This document shows, one piece after another, positions 59,708 to 64,000 of a DNA stretch of 64,000 nt. The translations under genes were made by a program, and so were the position numbers. A model generated the notes under the pieces. It searched no databases, was not told the origin of the DNA, and saw only the letters and a list, made by a program, of their open reading frames with translations. Origin of the DNA: Thamnidium elegans (lineage: Eukaryota; Mucoromycota; Mucoromycetes; Mucorales; Mucoraceae); contig JAIXMG010000001.1 of NCBI GenBank assembly GCA_025201345.1, forward strand, positions 1,612,001 through 1,676,000, in the 5' to 3' direction. The first letter of the stretch is position 1; every line of letters begins with the position of its first letter.

Positions 59708-60546
59708 TTAAATGTCAAGAGCTAAACTTTCCAAAACAAGTTGAACAGCTTCTTCTGTACGATCGTTAAATTCGTTAAAAAGAGATTGTTCAACAAGTGA
59801 TAATTGTTCAAGTAACCATTCAGATTGTACAATTAAATCGGTATTGACACTTTCAACTTGTTCGCGGATAAGATTAAATTGGAAGGGTTGACGAAGCTTC
59901 CATTCAACTGTGATGATTGTAGGATTTTCTTGCTTTTGAGTGATACGTTGTGTAGTAGCTTGACGAATTAAGATAGAAGAAGATTGTTCAGCATTTACTA
60001 TTAAACCAAGTTGATGACTGATCTTTTTATTTAATGTCATGATAGAATCAAATAAGAGAGTTTCCATTTGTTGATCATGTTCAGTTTCTAAAGCAGTTAA
60101 TTTGATTAAATTTGCTTCATTTTGAATTGTAGTTAATCCAGCAATTTGTGGAATATCAGTTGATACGAGAGGATTTACAGAAGCTAATAAACTTGCACGC
60201 ATAAAATTAAGATTACGGTTTAAAGATTTTTGAGCTAATTGACGAACTAAAATATAATATTGTTATTAAATATTTGATTGTACTACTACTATTACTACTT
60301 TATATATTATTTACCTTCAATATCACCATGACTGATAGATTGAGGAATAAATGATAATACAGTTTCAGAGACATCCAGCATAACTTGATCTACAATATTT
60401 TCATAATATTCTGATAAACTTTCAGTTAAAACGAATCCTGCATCAGGAAGGTTAACACTATTTGATTGAATAGGCGCTGCGTTAACAACTGACAATACAA
60501 CGCATGTCATTGCAGATAAAGAAAAGATGGAGCGAGAGAATAACAT
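59708..60546 (-). CDS. Small secreted protein of unknown function
   Basis: Two exons (60546-60315 and 60246-59708) give 256 aa. Residues 1-24 are a signal peptide (FSLSAMTCVVLSVVNAAP). The mature protein is mostly helical, with repeated Leu/Ile/Gln-rich segments (VNTDLIVQSEWLLEQL), and has no cysteine pattern, catalytic motif or membrane anchor that I can see. I do not recognise a family. Codon use matches well-expressed neighbours. It could be a wall-associated or secreted lineage-specific protein. Confidence 0.8.
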
Positions 60547-60980
60547 GTTTGATGAAGAGAGGGTAAAGGAATGATTTGGGTGAAAGAAGAAAAAGAAAGA
60601 AAGAAAGAAAAAAAATAGAATAAAGAAACGTTTATATAAAAGAAACAAATAGTCGTAAATATTTATATAAACGAAAAAAAGAAGGGAGTTTGTAATATAT
60701 TACTTTGTACAACACCGTTAATATGAGTGTTAAGATTCTGAATTTTCTATTATTGGAATCTCCTATTGGAAGATCATTTTACCCCTCCTCTCCTTTTACT
60801 CCTTTTTAAAAACATAACACACACACACACACACACACACAACTCCTCTTATTAAATTTATATGTAATTTACAATAATTAAACTCCTAAGTATAAACTGC
60901 TGAAATAACCACAAGTCTTTCTTTTTTTTTTTTTTTTTTTTTTTTTTGTATTCAATTTATTTAGTACTCAGTTAAATTGG
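60547..60980. promoter_or_regulatory. Upstream region of the secreted-protein gene
   Basis: 434 bp between the secreted-protein start and the RFT1 stop codon, both on the minus strand. It contains a GAAA-rich tract near 60589-60612, a (CA)n microsatellite at about 60817-60841 and a T27 run at about 60921-60947. Confidence 0.6.
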
Positions 60981-61842
60981 TTATTGGAACTTATGATCTT
61001 TTAAACGTTTCACATCACTTATTAATTTCTTTTCTGCTAATAAACTGTATACACATAAAATTAAATAAAAATAATAAAAAAGATTTTTTATGTCGTTACT
61101 TACATAACAGCCGCAACACCAATAAAACATACTCCACCAATAGAAATATGAATACATTTTTGCTTTAAACTATGCCATCCCATTTGATTTTGTGACCAAA
61201 ATGTAATAGACCAGGCCATGATAAAACTAGTCACTGTAGGTGCATGTGGGAGCCACTGCTTTACTGACACAGTTACACTAGATTCAAAGTATCCTCTAAT
61301 AAAATACCAGCTATATCCGATACGAATACCAAGGTTAACCATATTTGCTAAAATTAATCCAGTAGCTCCCATTTCAAATACATGCATAAATAAAAATCCT
61401 GATGCCATAAAACAACCAGAGAATAAAACCATAAAATAGCTTAATCTTGTTAAATCTTTCTTGGTTGCAACAGCTTGAACAAATCCTTCCGTGATCCCAT
61501 TAATTCCCATAAATGGTACATACACGCAATACAACCCTAATACTCCAGGGGCATTCCCTTGTCCTGTCGACCATTTTTTACCAACAAGTAAATCAATTAA
61601 TGTAGATGTATAGTTAGTGGCAAAGCAAATAAAAATAAACCCTAACAACACATGTAATTTAATCAATATCAAAAGCACGTTATATGCTGTTTGACGAGCT
61701 GATTTTTTCTTGCTTTCATCCTGTACTGCCAATAACTTTGAAAAAAATGTTCTGCCTGTTTCTTCTAATGGTTGAAATAAAATACGTACCACCAGTGATC
61801 CTAAAAAACACACTTTATTTGTTTATATGCAGGTACGTCATC

Positions 61843-61873
<31 letters not shown>

Positions 61874-62780
61874 CACTAACCATAATTCACCACAAATGCA
61901 TAAACTCCTCTATCTTCTTTGGAACACAAGATGGAAATCAACATTTTATCTCCTTCTGTTAAAACATGCTTTAAAACTGATTGTTTGGTCATCGTGACAC
62001 CTAAATAAAGTAATGCTGGATCAAACCAATACGTTCTTTTTTTTTTTTCTTATTAGTTTATGTTAAGTATATACTTGTATATATAAATCACCTTTCTCCT
62101 TCCTTAATTTTATGTGGTATTAACGGTAAAATAGACTTTTCCTTGTACAAAAAGAATCCACTATATCCAATAAACATGATCATTCCATACACCAGTTGTG
62201 CAACCGCAAACGCTAAAATACCAAGCTTATCATTACCAGCAAAATATAGTGTGAGTCCAAACGTAATCAAACACCGTAAGATGACAGCTATTCCCTCTAC
62301 CATTACTCTCAATTGGAAATACAAGTTATTTAACGCTACAATAAACAATGGTTCTACCATTAACTCAATCAGTGAAGCAAATCCATAACAGATGACAGCT
62401 ACACGATAGTACGGCATCTCTACTAAATCTTGTTGTGTGATGGTAGATAAATAATAACCACAAGTCAAGGCAGTTGTAACAAGTCCTAAACATGTCGGAA
62501 TGTATGCTAGGTTAATAATCTGTTGTTGATTCTTACTTGGTCGAACCAAAGCTGAACGAAACCCTTCGCGAGATATAAATAAAATAGTTGAAGAGAGTAA
62601 CTCTAAATTGACGGAAGCTATACCAAAGTTGTCCTTGGATACATATTGTAATACGATTTGATTTAATGAAAATGTAAGCATACGCGATACGAATTGAAGT
62701 AGAATCAGGTACGACGCCCCTTTAGCTGTGGTCGCAAGTAAATCTTCTTCTTTAGCCTTTTCTTTTACTTTTGAATTCAT
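60981..62780 (-). CDS. RFT1: RFT1, ER protein of N-glycan lipid-oligosaccharide assembly
   Basis: Four exons (62780-62092, 62035-61881, 61800-61104, 61044-60981) give 534 aa. RFT1 blocks are clear: GASYLILLQFVSRMLTFSLN, DNFGIASVNLELLSSTILFI, SREGFRSALVR, LTEGDKMLISILCSKEDRG, YAFVVNYGSLVVRILFQPLEE and YCVYVPFMGINGITEGFVQA. About twelve to fourteen hydrophobic segments fit the MOP/MATE-like fold. RFT1 is needed for accumulation of complete dolichol-linked oligosaccharide in the ER; its original role as the Man5GlcNAc2-PP-Dol flippase is disputed. The start was set at the ATG of MNSKVKEKAKEED because the frame upstream has no family match. The short last exon (KLISDVKRLKDHKFQ) rests on splice consensus. 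Confidence 0.93.
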
Positions 62781-63590
62781 TATCGATATGATAAAGAGCA
62801 AAATAAAAAAAAGGGTCGTGAATGATATCTGAAATAGGGTGTATATGATTCTGGGATTCAAATAAACAAACACTTAGCGTCATGCCTTGGGCATTGTGAA
62901 CAAGAATAATAAACAAGTTCTCGTGAATTGTCTGTTGTTTGTTTTGAACAGCCCTTTTTTTCATAAGTCTGTGGGTACTCAACTGACTCGTTTTGATTCG
63001 TCATTTGAGCTGCCCTTTTTTTTTAAGCGCATCAACAAACTCGATTAAATTTGACTCTTTCAGTGTTTATAGAATAAGATCTAAAGGACTTAATGCGACT
63101 TATTATTTTCCTGAAGTTAAGAAATGTCTTTTTTTTTCATATATAAGAATTAAACTTCTGAGAGTATACAAACTGACAAAATAACGCATTATCGCGAGAG
63201 TATTATTATTAGGTATAGTCCCTGAAAGATCTACAACAAAAAGTTTGTTACCATAGAAAATAGCATGACAGCTTATTTTGTCACTAGAGAAAAAAAAAGC
63301 CGGTCTAAATATTTGATACGAGATGTATAAGTACAATCTAAAGTTTTACACTGTTAAACTAACGCAACGTATTGTCTAAAATGTGAAAGGATGATAGAGA
63401 ACACAGTAAATGTTACTCAAGAAGTAAGCCTTAATTAAAACCCAGTTTCTTGACCACCATCCATATGTTGAACCAACAATAACAAAAAAAAAAAAACTAG
63501 GTGTAACACAGCATTTTTTATAATTAAGGAATAAAAAAGGGTTTTCTTTTTTCTTTTCCCTGTTTACAAAAACTTTTTTTTTTTTCCAAA
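62781..63590. promoter_or_regulatory. Divergent upstream region (RFT1 / probable formin)
   Basis: 810 bp between two divergent start codons. It contains short T and A runs, including a T12 directly before the formin ATG. Nothing else is recognised. Confidence 0.5.
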
Positions 63591-64000
63591 ATGGATATAT
63601 TTAGTATAACGAAAAAGAGTAAAAGGAAAGAAGTGGGCATAAGTTTGACACCAAGCCTACCGAGACAAAGTTCAATACAAGGTGAAAAGAACTCATTACC
63701 ACCTTCAAGTAACTGGAATTACACACCTAGATCGTCATCTATTTCTAATGATGAAGGCCATCGTAGTAGTAGTAAAAAAAAATTCCTTTTTTTTTTTTAA
63801 TTATCCCTTCATATTTCTCCTGAACTAACATATTATTCTTTAGCTGACACACGTAAAACATCAATTGATTTTAATGGATTCTCTGAACCCGAAGTTCAAG
63901 ATCTATTTGAAAAAATGCTGGTAAAATATAACACATTCTTTACAAACAAAACAAAAAAAGTAAACTCTAATCATGGAACTGTAGACACGAAGAGGTATTC
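63591..64000 (+). CDS. Probable formin, N-terminal fragment (3' partial)
   Basis: Three exons are visible: 63591-63771, 63844-63920 and 63985 to beyond the window end. The first 60 residues are basic and Ser-rich (MDIFSITKKSKRKEVG). Exons 2 and 3 read FNGFSEPEVQDLFEKMLTRRGI. This resembles the opening of the GTPase-binding/FH3 region of fungal formins (a FExxMxRR pattern in Bni1/SepA-like proteins). Formins nucleate actin cables at the hyphal tip under Rho/Cdc42 control. Only about 90 residues are available, so the family call is tentative and the FH1/FH2 domains lie outside the window. Confidence 0.5.

Overview
The window is nuclear DNA of a filamentous fungus, most likely a Mucoromycota species of the Mucorales type. 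The evidence is an AT-rich sequence full of long homopolymer A/T runs, many short GT-AG introns, and a gene set that includes an RNA-dependent RNA polymerase, a GH18/CBM19 chitinase, a PHO80-type cyclin, a fungal G-alpha subunit, RTC5, RFT1 and bZIP-DUF3425 regulators. Decayed Tc1-like and LINE fragments are also present. All exon models were built by hand: each combines splice consensus, reading-frame closure and family alignment from memory. No species is claimed.

Region 1 (1-9 kb): the 3' part of a POT/PTR2 peptide transporter, then a divergent pair whose start codons are only 162 bp apart. One is an RdRP (minus strand, five exons, 1221 aa) with an RRM-like N-terminus and an altered catalytic loop (DPDDD in place of DLDGD). 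The other is a GRF-zinc-finger, HARP-like, SMARCAL1/ZRANB3-type SNF2 protein (plus strand, seven exons, 673 aa) whose ATPase motifs have all decayed while the frame stays open. This pair is the most interesting item in the window.

Region 2 (8.8-35.3 kb): a gene-dense stretch with a GH18-CBM19 chitinase, a Zn2Cys6 regulator, the TLDc protein RTC5, two uncharacterised proteins, twinfilin, a PHO80-like cyclin, a G-protein alpha subunit, a Rap-GAP protein and the replication/repair nuclease-helicase DNA2. A 3.7 kb gene-free stretch lies between the convergent cyclin and G-alpha genes.

Region 3 (35.3-44.5 kb): a gene desert with mobile debris. It holds a compositionally odd, homopolymer-poor block, a T-rich degenerate array, a 245-bp foldback (MITE-like) element, a decayed Tc1-like transposase interrupted by a 22-bp minisatellite, an orphan open frame and a LINE reverse-transcriptase tail.

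Region 4 (44.5-64 kb): an OPT oligopeptide transporter, a head-to-head pair of bZIP-DUF3425 paralogues, a mitochondrial HTD2-like thioester dehydratase, a KDM8/JMJD5-like JmjC protein, a small secreted orphan, the RFT1 protein of N-glycosylation, and the 5' end of a probable formin.

Functional themes: peptide uptake (POT and OPT), signalling and growth polarity (G-alpha, Rap-GAP, twinfilin, formin), genome maintenance and RNA silencing (DNA2, RdRP, SMARCAL1-like protein), and wall remodelling (chitinase). Apart from the divergent pairs, neighbouring genes look independently transcribed.
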